Origin: Granulicella arctica
GTDB lineage: Bacteria > Acidobacteriota > Terriglobia > Terriglobales > Acidobacteriaceae
DNA: 64,000 bases
Direction of reading: 5' to 3'
Assembly (NCBI RefSeq): GCF_025685605.1
Contig: NZ_JAGTUT010000001.1
Span: 1,488,001 to 1,552,000 of the forward strand
Position numbers and translations under genes: made by a program. Numbering within the stretch: position 1 is the stretch's first letter; every line of letters begins with the position of its first letter. The notes under the pieces are model-generated. The model did no database searches and was not told the DNA's origin. It saw only the letters and a list, made by a program, of their open reading frames with translations. Shown piece after piece: positions 26,901-35,384 of this stretch.

Positions 26901-29366
26901 TTAGATCTTCTGAATGCGCTGGACGTCGCGAACGCCGGGAACCTTGCGAAGATTCTGGGTAAGCTTGTTCAGGTGACGGACGTCTACGGTCTCAATGACG
27001 AAGTCGACGAGGGCATTGCCGTCAGGGGTGGGTTTAGAGTCAACCGAGCGGATGTTGGTGCCGTCCTCAGCGATGATGGCGGTGAACTCCTTGAGGAGAC
27101 CGGGACGATCTTCGCAAAGGACGGTGAGCCGGACGGGATAGGTATCGGCCTTGGGAGCGCCGGCTTCTGAGGGAGGCGCGGACCACTCGACCTGGATGCG
27201 GCGGTCGGACTCGTAGAGCAAGTTCTGGACGTTGGGACAGCTTCTTGCGTGAACGGCGACGCCTTTGCCGCGCGTGACATAACCGATGATCTCTTCACCA
27301 CGGATAGGGTTACAACAGCGTGCCCGGTAGACGAGGAGGTCGTCCTGACCCTCTACCTGGAGGGAGTCTGAACCTTTGCCGAAGAAGACTCGCTTGACGG
27401 CTTCGGACATCTGGCTGAGGGTATTGCCGACGCCTGCCTCGGGCGGTGGAGGCTCGGCGGCGAGGGTGCTGCCGGGCTCGAGCTTGTTGAGGACGACGCG
27501 CGAGGAGTATTTGCCGAAGCCTACACCGGCGAGCAGTTCGGCCCTGGTGCCGAGACCGTAGTCGGCGGCGACGCGGAGGTAATCGGCCTCGTCAAACTTG
27601 TTGAGAGAAAGCTTGTACTTGCGGGCTTCGCGGTCGAGGAGCTTGCCCCCGATCTCAATGGCGCGTTCACGCTGGTGCTCGTTGAGCCAGTGCTTGATCT
27701 TGTTGCGGGCGCGGCTGGACTTAGTGAAGGAGAGCCAGTCACGGCTGGGGGAGTGGCCGGCCTGCGTGGTGATCTCGACGATATCCCCATTACGCAGCTT
27801 GGTGCGGAGGGGGACGATGCGGCCGTTTACCTTGGCGCCGGTGGTGGTGTTTCCAACGTCGGTGTGAATCGTATAGGCGAAGTCGATAGGGCTGGCGTCT
27901 TTGGGAAGGACAACAACCTTACCCTTCGGGGTGAAGGTGTAGACCTCTTCGGGGTACAGGTCGATCTTCAGGGTCGACATGAACTCGTTCGGGTCGGACA
28001 TCTCCCGCTGCCATTCCATAAGCTGCCGAACCCATGCGAGGCGGGCTTCGTCCTTTGCGGTGACGTTGTCGGAGGCCTTGTACTTCCAATGGGCGGCGAT
28101 TCCCTCTTCTGCGACGCGGTGCATCTCCTCGGTGCGGATCTGGACCTCAAACTGATGGCCGCCGTCGGCGATGAGCGTGGTGTGGAGGGACTGGTAAAGA
28201 TTCGGGCGCGGCATCGAAATGAAATCTTTGATGCGGCCGGGGACAGGACGCCAGATGCTGTGGAGGAGGCCGAGGAGGGCATAACAATCCTGCACGGAGT
28301 TGCAGATGACTCGAATGGCGAGAAGATCGTAGACCTGGTCGACCGGGATCTTGCTGTCGGCCAGCTTCTGCTGGATGGAGTAAAGACGCTTGATGCGCCA
28401 CTCGACGCGGCCGGCGATGTTGTGTTCCTTCAGCTTGGCTTCGAGCGTAGTGACGATCTTTTGAAGGAATGTCTCACCTTCACTCCGAAGAGCTTCGACC
28501 TCGGTCGAGAGCTGCTGGTAGGCAAAGGGATCGGTGTAGCGGAAGGCAAGGTCTTCAAGCTCACCGCGCAGCTTACCCATGCCGAGGCGATGAGCGAGCG
28601 GAGCGTAGATGTCGAGGGTTTCGCGGGCTATCTTCTGCTGCTTCTCGGGCTTGAGATGCTCGAGGGTACGCATGTTGTGGAGGCGGTCGGCAAGCTTGAT
28701 GATGACGACGCGAACGTCGGTGACCATGGCGAGGAGCATCTTGCGGATGTTCTCAGCCTGGTGGTCTTCGCGATTGGCGAATTTGATCTTATCGAGCTTG
28801 GTGACGCCCTCGACAATGTGGGCGACCTGCTCGCCAAAGCGCTTGCTGATCTCGGCGGTGGTGACGTCGGTATCTTCGACAGCGTCGTGGAGGAGGCCGG
28901 CAGCGATCGCAGTAGAGTCCATGCGGAGCTCGGCGAGAACCTGACCGACTTCGAGGGGATGGATGATATACGGCTCGCCCGAGGCTCGCTTCTGACCTTC
29001 GTGCTGGGACATGCAGAAGGCCCAGGCAGCGCGGATGATGTCCAGATCGTCGGAGGGACGATTGGCACGGACGGTAGCGAGCAGGGTAGCGAAGTTGCGG
29101 TCGATCTCAGGATCGTGGCTTGTGGGATCGGGCTTGATGGCGGCAGGCGGCGGGGCGACGAGGGTGCCGGAGGGCTCGTCGAGCGCGATCAGAGGCTTGG
29201 GGTCGGTGGCGCGACGGGCGGGGGTTGGAACCTTGGGGATAGCCGCTTCGAGGTCAATTCCCGTGTCCGTGGGCGGCGCGAGGGTCGCCTCGGCGGCTCT
29301 GCCTAACGCGGATTGGGAGCCCGATAGTGGGCCAGCCTCGGGGGAGGCTGGGTGGACGGTTGCCAT
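26901..29366 (-). CDS. relA: Bifunctional (p)ppGpp synthetase/hydrolase Rel
   Basis: Makes and degrades the stringent-response alarmone. 821 residues. An unusual Pro/Ala-rich extension of about 85 residues comes first, then the hydrolase domain with H136 and HD at 160-161 (LLHDAVEDTD). The synthetase domain (VEWRIKRLYSIQQKL, NLYQSLHTT) carries RIKD, the RxKD motif of bifunctional Rel/SpoT rather than RelA-only enzymes. The TGS domain (VYTFTPKGKVVVLPKDASPIDFAY), a Cys-containing region (ARCCNPIRGEEIIGYVTRGKG) and a C-terminal ACT domain (LTVLCEDRPGLLKEFTAIIAE) follow. Likely the only long RSH in the cell, as usual outside gamma- and betaproteobacteria. Confidence 0.94.
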   Translation of the reverse strand: MATVHPASPEAGPLSGSQSALGRAAEATLAPPTDTGIDLEAAIPKVPTPARRATDPKPLIALDEPSGTLVAPPPAAIKPDPTSHDPEIDRNFATLLATVRANRPSDDLDIIRAAWAFCMSQHEGQKRASGEPYIIHPLEVGQVLAELRMDSTAIAAGLLHDAVEDTDVTTAEISKRFGEQVAHIVEGVTKLDKIKFANREDHQAENIRKMLLAMVTDVRVVIIKLADRLHNMRTLEHLKPEKQQKIARETLDIYAPLAHRLGMGKLRGELEDLAFRYTDPFAYQQLSTEVEALRSEGETFLQKIVTTLEAKLKEHNIAGRVEWRIKRLYSIQQKLADSKIPVDQVYDLLAIRVICNSVQDCYALLGLLHSIWRPVPGRIKDFISMPRPNLYQSLHTTLIADGGHQFEVQIRTEEMHRVAEEGIAAHWKYKASDNVTAKDEARLAWVRQLMEWQREMSDPNEFMSTLKIDLYPEEVYTFTPKGKVVVLPKDASPIDFAYTIHTDVGNTTTGAKVNGRIVPLRTKLRNGDIVEITTQAGHSPSRDWLSFTKSSRARNKIKHWLNEHQRERAIEIGGKLLDREARKYKLSLNKFDEADYLRVAADYGLGTRAELLAGVGFGKYSSRVVLNKLEPGSTLAAEPPPPEAGVGNTLSQMSEAVKRVFFGKGSDSLQVEGQDDLLVYRARCCNPIRGEEIIGYVTRGKGVAVHARSCPNVQNLLYESDRRIQVEWSAPPSEAGAPKADTYPVRLTVLCEDRPGLLKEFTAIIAEDGTNIRSVDSKPTPDGNALVDFVIETVDVRHLNKLTQNLRKVPGVRDVQRIQKI

Positions 29367-29465
29367 AGTTCATTATAGGCGGTTGATGTTGCGGTGAATA
29401 TTGCGTTGTTGGAGGCGGTAGTAGAGACGCAGGTTCCCTTAGGTTTAAGAAGCTGGTCGCGAGGC

Positions 29466-30689
29466 TTAGCGCAGAAGGCCGGGGGCTGGGGGTTTGTTGG
29501 CATGGACCCAGGCGGTGAGTTCGTCGAAGGCTATGCCCACCTCTTCAGCAGACATGGTGCAGTGACCATCGCGGTGGACGTACTGCTGGATGAAGTTCTG
29601 GCCAAAGCCTGCCTGCTCGACGATGTGGCCGTAAAGGGCGAGGGTGGTGCCCGGAATGAGAGGGTCGTAGGTGGTGTGGAGGGCGAGCATGGGTTTCGTC
29701 AGCTTACCGCTCGGGGTGTAATGCTCGATGAGATAGCGGCGTGCGGCGGGATCAGCTGCGTAGCGGCGGACCGCATCGTTGAGCTTGTTGTCCTCGCTGC
29801 TGATGTTTGGGTTCGTGCCGGTGTAGAGATAGTTTCGGTTGTCAAAGGGGTTTCCGTTGGCCTTGTGCTGCATGTCGGCGACGACGAAGCTGATATAGCT
29901 GATCATGTGGACCACGTCAGCGTCGGTATGAAGAGCCATGAGGTTGCGCATGGCGAGAGCGGACGCGGGGTGGTCGCTGAGGGCGGCGGCGATCTTGTGG
30001 CGGGTGGCGTCGGTCTCGGGCGCGGGTGCAGGGTAGCCAGCGGACTGGAGGGGAACGAGGGGCGGGAGCAGCCCGGGAAAGTAGGAGTCAAATGCGGCTC
30101 GGGCGGCGAAGCGTCGGGTAAACGACTCGTAGGTCGGGCCAACGGCACCGCAGAGGTCGAGACCGCCAACGTAGGGCTTCGGGTTGCGTTCGAGGGTGAT
30201 GTCGGTGAGGAGACCGCCCATCGAGCCGCCGACGGCAAAGGTCTCGCGAGGCTGGCCATACTTGCGGACGAAGTATTTGCGGAGTGCCTCGGTCTCGGCA
30301 ATGCCCTGGTCGAGAGCCCAGCCCGTGGTGGAGTAGCCGGATTCGATAACGGCGTAGCCACGCTCGAGCATGGGACGACTCTGATCGGTGAGGGAGTGAC
30401 TGGGGTGATAGGTGAAGGGCGTCTCGCTATAGCCGTGATAGAAGACGACGAGATTATGGTTCCAGTTGTTCGGGACGTCAATGCGATAGGCGGCGTTGTC
30501 GAGCATGCCTGTTTCGACGGCACCGGCAGGAGTTTTAAGAACATCTGGCGTTCCGGTGGGATTGCTCTCGAGCTTCTGAATCTTTGGCGCTTTTGCGGGC
30601 TTCTGCGCGTGGAGCGGACAGGTGAGATGCAGAAGCACGACGACCGCTGAGGCTGCCAGCAGAGAGCTTGACCGGAAGAAAGATTGCAT
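29466..30689 (-). CDS. Secreted alpha/beta hydrolase
   Basis: From MQSFFRSSS at 30689 it has 407 residues with a clear Sec signal peptide ending LHLTCPLHAQ. Alpha/beta-hydrolase marks: the oxyanion segment VVFYHGYSE, nucleophile elbow GGSMGG (serine), a candidate acid in TYDPLIP and histidine in HRDGHCTMS. It resembles exported esterases or peptidases of the S9/S10-like hydrolase fold, but I cannot name a substrate. An ATG at 30701 is an alternative start. It is transcribed away from the sialate esterase-like gene. Confidence 0.75.
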   Translation of the reverse strand: MQSFFRSSSLLAASAVVVLLHLTCPLHAQKPAKAPKIQKLESNPTGTPDVLKTPAGAVETGMLDNAAYRIDVPNNWNHNLVVFYHGYSETPFTYHPSHSLTDQSRPMLERGYAVIESGYSTTGWALDQGIAETEALRKYFVRKYGQPRETFAVGGSMGGLLTDITLERNPKPYVGGLDLCGAVGPTYESFTRRFAARAAFDSYFPGLLPPLVPLQSAGYPAPAPETDATRHKIAAALSDHPASALAMRNLMALHTDADVVHMISYISFVVADMQHKANGNPFDNRNYLYTGTNPNISSEDNKLNDAVRRYAADPAARRYLIEHYTPSGKLTKPMLALHTTYDPLIPGTTLALYGHIVEQAGFGQNFIQQYVHRDGHCTMSAEEVGIAFDELTAWVHANKPPAPGLLR

Positions 30690-30856
30690 GACGGAAAGCA
30701 TAGAGGAAAATGATAGGTCCGACCAGATGTGGTTTTGTAAGAGGCGAGCAGCGTTCGAAGGAGCGCGTGCCTGCGAAATGATGAACAAGGCATAGGTCAA
30801 GGGTTTGGGCTCGTCGGATGAAGAAGGTGCGCTGGATGCCCTATAGTGGTTTCCCT

Positions 30857-32350
30857 ATGAAGAGAGTTCTCATTGCTGTTTTCCTAACTGCGTCATTTTC
30901 GGCTACTGCGGTGATGGCCGAGATTTCTCTTCCGAAGATTCTGAGCAGTCACATGGTGCTGCAGCGCGATAAACCGCTTCACATCTGGGGGAGCGGGACA
31001 CCGGGTGAGGCGGTGTCGGTGACCTTCCACAATGGCAAGGGATCGGCAGTCGTCGATGAGTTGGGCCGATGGAGCGTTGAACTTCCTGTGGAGCGGGCCG
31101 GTGGGCCGTACACGCTGACGGTAAAGGGGACGAACACCATTGCGCTTGAGGACATCCTGGTTGGGGATCTCTGGTTTGCGTCCGGGCAATCGAATATGGA
31201 GATGCCGCTGAAGGGGTTTGGCGGTGCCACGGTGGTGAAGGATGCGGAACGGGAGATCCGTGAGGCTAATCATCCGAACATTCGCCTGCTCAAGGTAGAT
31301 CTGAAAGCGGCGACGTATCCAATGGAGGATGTTCTTACGGGAACGGCGTGGGTGAAGTGTACGCCGGAGACAGCGAAGGACTTCTCGGCGGTGGCCTACT
31401 TCTTTGGACGATCCATTGAGCAGCACGAGAAGGTGCCGATTGGTTTGATCGACTCAAGCTGGGGAGGAACGCCTGCGGAGGCATGGACGAGCCTTGAGGC
31501 GCTGGGTTCCGATGCAAGTCTGATGCCTGTCTTTGCGGCTCGGGCGGCAATGATGGATCGCGAGGCGACGGTGATTCGGGAGGATGCTGCTGATGCGCGT
31601 GCAAAGGCCGAAGGGCGCATGCCTCCAACGAGAGGCTGGCATCCGAACCCCGTCTCGTATGAGCCGGGTGGCCTCTACAACGCGATGGTGGCTCCGTTTA
31701 CACCGCTGCCGATTCGTGGGGTGATCTGGTATCAAGGCGAGACGAACAGTGCGCTGAATCGTGCGCCGACCTATGACAAGCTCTTCCCTGCGCTGATTGA
31801 GGACTGGCGCAAGCAATGGAGAGATGAGGAAATGCCGTTCCTCTTTGTGCAGCTTGCGGCGTTTACGTCCACCCCGCTGGAGGACTGGCCGATGGTGCGT
31901 GAGGCGCAGCGAAGGACGCTGAAGCTGCGGAATACGGGGATGGCCGTAACGATCGATGTAGGGCAGGCAGACAATGTGCATCCGCCGGATAAAGAGACGG
32001 TCGGCGAGAGACTGGCGTTGTGGGCTCGGTCAATCAGCTATGGCGAGCGAGTTGAAGCTTCAGGTCCAGTGATGAAAGAACTGGTTCCGCGAGATAGCGG
32101 GCTTATGGTGTTGTTCGACCATGCTGCAGGCTTGAATGCACGGGGTGGTGCGGTAACGGGTCTCGAGGTGGCGGGGCCGGATCGGATCTTTGTTCCGGCT
32201 GCCGGCAAGCTTGAGGGCGAGGCGTTGGTGGTGACTAGTCCGACGGTGGCGACGCCGGTGTATGTGCGGTACGCGTGGAAAAACTTCCCTGAGGCGAATC
32301 TCTATAACGGCGCAGGGTTGCCGGCCTCTCCGTTTACGTCGATGCGGTAG
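30857..32350 (+). CDS. Sialate O-acetylesterase-like SGNH carbohydrate esterase
   Basis: 497 residues from the ATG at 30857, with signal peptide MKRVLIAVFLTASFSATAVMA. An N-terminal beta-sandwich (LPKILSSHMVLQRDKPLHIWG, about 22-100) is followed by the SGNH esterase domain with WFASGQSNMEMPL (nucleophile S112), WYQGETN and DVGQADNVHPPDK. In environmental bacteria this family removes acetyl groups from plant hemicelluloses more often than from sialic acid. Followed by a GH1 beta-glucosidase 95 nt downstream on the same strand, consistent with plant-polymer degradation. Confidence 0.9.
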   Translation: MKRVLIAVFLTASFSATAVMAEISLPKILSSHMVLQRDKPLHIWGSGTPGEAVSVTFHNGKGSAVVDELGRWSVELPVERAGGPYTLTVKGTNTIALEDILVGDLWFASGQSNMEMPLKGFGGATVVKDAEREIREANHPNIRLLKVDLKAATYPMEDVLTGTAWVKCTPETAKDFSAVAYFFGRSIEQHEKVPIGLIDSSWGGTPAEAWTSLEALGSDASLMPVFAARAAMMDREATVIREDAADARAKAEGRMPPTRGWHPNPVSYEPGGLYNAMVAPFTPLPIRGVIWYQGETNSALNRAPTYDKLFPALIEDWRKQWRDEEMPFLFVQLAAFTSTPLEDWPMVREAQRRTLKLRNTGMAVTIDVGQADNVHPPDKETVGERLALWARSISYGERVEASGPVMKELVPRDSGLMVLFDHAAGLNARGGAVTGLEVAGPDRIFVPAAGKLEGEALVVTSPTVATPVYVRYAWKNFPEANLYNGAGLPASPFTSMR

Positions 32351-32445
32351 GCAAGGCTGATCCCTATGCTTCACCTGATGGTTCGATTGGCTATGCTCCG
32401 AATTAAGACGCTATACTTCGTCGAGTTCCACGGGAGATTTTCGCT

Positions 32446-33906
32446 TTGACCACTCGCTTTTCCAGAAGATCGTTTGCACAACTTGTCGGTGCCACTGCCG
32501 GTGCTGTTTCGCTGCCGTCCTGGGCTGCAGGTCTAGCCCAGGACGCGCCGAAGACGGATGGCAACGGGCGTCACTTTCCGCAGGGTTTTCTGTGGGGCTC
32601 GGCGACGGCTTCGTACCAGGTTGAAGGTGCGGTGAACGAGGAAGGACGTGGGCCGTCGATCTGGGACATCTTCTCGCATACTCCGGGCAAGACGCATGGC
32701 GGCGACACGGGCGATGTAGCGGATGATCATTTCCACCGCTATAAAGAAGATATCCAGCTGATGAAAGACCTCGGGCTGAAGTGCTACCGGTTCTCGGTGG
32801 CGTGGCCTCGGGTGTTTCCGACGGGAACGGGTGTGGCGAATCCAAAGGGACTGGACTTCTACAACCGGATGCTCGATGTGCTGCTGGCTGCTGGGATCGA
32901 GCCCTTCTGCACGCTGTATCACTGGGACCTGCCACAGCCTTTGGAGGACAAGGGTGGATGGCGGAACCGCGACACGGCAAAGGCGTTTGCTGATTATGCC
33001 GGGTATACGGCTGGCAAGCTTTCGGACCGCGTGAAGCACTTCATGACGATGAACGAGATTCGCACCTTCACGGAGCTTGGGTATGGGAATGGTGTGCACG
33101 CTCCCGGGCTGAAGCTCGACAAGAAGGGGTTAGCCCAGGTGAACCACCATGCGGTTCTTGGACATGGGCTGGCGGTCCAGGCGATTCGAGCGAAGGCAAA
33201 GGCGGGCACGAAGGTAGGGCTTGCCGATAATCTGACAACGGCTACGCCTGTGTTCGAGGTGCCGGAGCATATTGAAGCGGCGACCAAGGCCATGCGCGAA
33301 GAGAACGCAATGTACCTGACGGTGATCCAGGAGGGACGGTATACAGATCTCTACCTGAAGGGGCTTGGGGCTGCAGCTCCGACGACAACGCCGGAGGAGA
33401 TGCAGGCGATTGGGAGCAAGATCGACTTCGTGGGTATCAACGTGTACACGGCGTCGTTTGTTCGCGCGGATGGATCGGAGAAAGGCTACGAGATGGTCAA
33501 GCAGCCGGCGTCCTATCCGCATATGTTCAGCGAGTGGCTGTCGATTGGACCGGAGGCGCTTTATTGGGCTCCAAAGCTGGTGGGCAAGATCTGGAACGTG
33601 AAGGAGATGTACATCACAGAGAACGGAACGTCGTCGGCTGATGTGCCTACGGCTGAGGGGAAGATCCTCGATACAGATCGCGTGATGTACCTGCGGAACT
33701 ACCTGACGCAATTACAGCGTGCTGTATCTGAGGGCGTACCGGTGCATGGGTACTTCTGCTGGAGCCTGATGGATAACTACGAGTGGGCTGATGGCTACGA
33801 GAAACGATTCGGCATTCATTACGTGGACTTCAAGACGCAGAAGAGGACACCGAAGCTAAGTGCAGAATTCTACAAAGCGGTGATCGCTCGAAACGGACTT
33901 GCCTAG
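32446..33906 (+). CDS. Tat-exported GH1 beta-glucosidase
   Basis: 486 residues starting at a TTG with GGGAG upstream. The leader TTRFSRRSFAQLVGATAGA is a twin-arginine signal, so the enzyme should fold in the cytoplasm and be exported. GH1 landmarks: FPQGFLWGSATASYQVEGA, acid/base E204 in FMTMNEIRTF and nucleophile E392 in YITENGTSS; the C-terminal GYFCWSLMDNYEWADGY region is standard. The residue after the acid/base Glu is Ile instead of the usual Pro (NEI for NEP), unusual in GH1. Likely releases glucose or similar sugars from oligosaccharides in the periplasm. Confidence 0.93.
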   Translation: MTTRFSRRSFAQLVGATAGAVSLPSWAAGLAQDAPKTDGNGRHFPQGFLWGSATASYQVEGAVNEEGRGPSIWDIFSHTPGKTHGGDTGDVADDHFHRYKEDIQLMKDLGLKCYRFSVAWPRVFPTGTGVANPKGLDFYNRMLDVLLAAGIEPFCTLYHWDLPQPLEDKGGWRNRDTAKAFADYAGYTAGKLSDRVKHFMTMNEIRTFTELGYGNGVHAPGLKLDKKGLAQVNHHAVLGHGLAVQAIRAKAKAGTKVGLADNLTTATPVFEVPEHIEAATKAMREENAMYLTVIQEGRYTDLYLKGLGAAAPTTTPEEMQAIGSKIDFVGINVYTASFVRADGSEKGYEMVKQPASYPHMFSEWLSIGPEALYWAPKLVGKIWNVKEMYITENGTSSADVPTAEGKILDTDRVMYLRNYLTQLQRAVSEGVPVHGYFCWSLMDNYEWADGYEKRFGIHYVDFKTQKRTPKLSAEFYKAVIARNGLA

Positions 33907-33952
33907 AGTTTGATCGTCGGCTTGACCTGCGACCCCCGACCTTTCTGTTTGC

Positions 33953-33981
33953 TTGACATTGCACATAGCCCCTGTTAAGTT
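33953..33981 (+). promoter_or_regulatory. Promoter of the DyP three-gene unit
   Basis: TTGACA (33953-33958), 17-nt spacer, TAAGTT (33976-33981). The same pair of hexamers at the same spacing stands before the S53 peptidase gene. The predicted leader before the ATG at 34142 is about 155 nt. Confidence 0.6.
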
Positions 33982-33982
33982 G

Positions 33983-34001
33983 CTCCCTACGCGATAGGGA
34001 G
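33983..34001 (+). promoter_or_regulatory. Dyad over the predicted start of the DyP-unit transcript
   Basis: CTCCCTA and TAGGGAG (7 bp, perfect) around the 5-nt CGCGA, beginning 2 nt after the -10 element. Its place suggests an operator for an unknown repressor, or a 5'-end hairpin. Confidence 0.45.
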
Positions 34002-34141
34002 AAAGTTAGCAGCTGTGCTCTGTGTTGCTCTTCTGCGCTCGTTCCGAGCTCCGAATCTACTTCGGCAACTGTTGTTTTACCTGGGCCATTTACACGAGTC
34101 AGTTTCGGGATCGTTGCCTTGACAGGTCCCGATGGAGCCTC

Positions 34142-34738
34142 ATGAGCAACATAAACGGCAAAGTCTACGCGCTGAATGTAATTACCCCGATGAAGCCATG
34201 GAAGACGTGGCTGCTACGCGGATTCTTCCTTCTGCTTGGGTGGATCAAGCCGCTGCAGAAAGACTTGATTGATCTCTCCTTCATCGAGTTTGCGCGGTGG
34301 GTGATTCTGCCTCGGCGGCAGTTTCCCTTTCTTGGGGACGGGCAGGCAAAGGAGGATTTGAAGTATGACTACCTGCTGTTTTTCAGCAACTTCAATGGGA
34401 CGTGGAATCAATATATCGATGCCTTTTCAGCGGTGCTCAGTAAGGGGCTTAACCTGATCTGGCGTTGGAGCGAGAAGTTCCCAGGATCGGTGCCGGTGAC
34501 GCCGTTCAAGCAATATATCGCGCAGGTGCAGTTCGATACGGACTACTACTTCACAGCGTATCCACAGGCCGCGGCAAATGACGTGAAATCGGCTCATGTG
34601 GTGCAGACCTCGCTGGATAAGCTGGCGCTGGGTGCGGGGGGACTTACACCGCAGCAGTTTGCAGAGGCGTATCAGAGATTTGTGATTGAGGTTCAGGCTC
34701 ATCTTGGTGAGACCGGCGAAGCACCGGTGCCGTTCTAA
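34142..34738 (+). CDS. Unknown protein, paralogue of the next gene; first gene of DyP unit
   Basis: 198 residues from the ATG at 34142; the longer upstream frame has no ribosome binding site or family features. Not recognised as a named family. It opens SNINGKVYALNVITPMKPW, then a hydrophobic stretch (LLRGFFLLLGWIKPL, about 23-37) that could sit in or on the membrane. The core YLLFFSNFNGTWNQYIDAF, the YIAQVQFDTDYYFTAYP strand and a C-terminal helix can be aligned with the following gene, so the two are paralogues. The alternating strand/helix pattern suggests a ferredoxin-like fold, as in DyP peroxidases. Gap to the next gene is 13 nt. Confidence 0.7.
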   Translation: MSNINGKVYALNVITPMKPWKTWLLRGFFLLLGWIKPLQKDLIDLSFIEFARWVILPRRQFPFLGDGQAKEDLKYDYLLFFSNFNGTWNQYIDAFSAVLSKGLNLIWRWSEKFPGSVPVTPFKQYIAQVQFDTDYYFTAYPQAAANDVKSAHVVQTSLDKLALGAGGLTPQQFAEAYQRFVIEVQAHLGETGEAPVPF

Positions 34739-34751
34739 AAAGGAGATAGAG

Positions 34752-35384
34752 ATGCCGAATAAAAGCGGCAAGGTGTACGGGCTAACAATCCTCTCGCCGA
34801 TCATCGATGATGCGAGCGTGACGCCGTCACACGATCTGCAGATTCGCAAGTACCTTGCTACATTGTCGACCAATGAGGGAAGCCCATTTGCGATTGCACC
34901 GGGAACCCATCTGGCGCGAATTGTGGTGATGGACGACGTGATCTATGTCGGGATGCCGTCATGTGAGGAGCATCTTCGCTCAAAGTACCTGGTGCTCGAA
35001 TCGAACTGTGATGGGGAGCTTGACGACTATCTCCGTGGACTCGCGGCATCGGTCCCCGAGCAGATGGATGCGATCTGGAGCCACTGTGTGGGCTATCCGG
35101 GTGCGGCCGATCATGAGGCTTTCATTGGCTACATGAAGGCGTGTCAGATTGAGACTACGTTTTACTTTGCGGCGGTGAATGACCGGTCGGTAAAGGAGAC
35201 TCTGCGTGCGTTGCAGACGCAGCGAGCAGTGGCTGATTTCGTGGCGAGTCATCAGGGGGTTGAACCGGTGCAGTTGCAGCGGGAGTTTCTGGACTTTGTT
35301 TCGCAACTACGGAGCGAAGTGATTCCGCCGGTCGGATCGATGGGTCCGCGCAGAGAGATCAAGACGGGTGGCCGCAATGAGTAG
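34752..35384 (+). CDS. Unknown protein, second paralogue; upstream of and overlapping the DyP gene
   Basis: 210 residues from the ATG at 34752, with AAGGAGATAGAG ahead of it. It begins PNKSGKVYGLTILSPIIDD, parallel to the previous protein. The shared core is KYLVLESNCDGELDDYLRGL, then IWSHCVGYPGAADHEAFIGYM and QIETTFYFAAVNDRSVKE. It lacks the hydrophobic segment of its neighbour. The stop overlaps the first 8 bases of the DyP peroxidase gene, so translation is probably coupled and the products made together. Role unknown; an accessory, substrate-channelling or heme-handling partner of the peroxidase is a guess. Confidence 0.7.
   Translation: MPNKSGKVYGLTILSPIIDDASVTPSHDLQIRKYLATLSTNEGSPFAIAPGTHLARIVVMDDVIYVGMPSCEEHLRSKYLVLESNCDGELDDYLRGLAASVPEQMDAIWSHCVGYPGAADHEAFIGYMKACQIETTFYFAAVNDRSVKETLRALQTQRAVADFVASHQGVEPVQLQREFLDFVSQLRSEVIPPVGSMGPRREIKTGGRNE

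Noticed and set aside
27675..29306. 543-codon plus-strand frame
   Set aside because: Antisense to rel; composition is typical of a high-GC mirror frame, with no ribosome binding site or recognisable domain.
29394..30650. 418-codon plus-strand frame
   Set aside because: Antisense to the alpha/beta hydrolase, whose signal peptide and catalytic motifs are intact on the minus strand.
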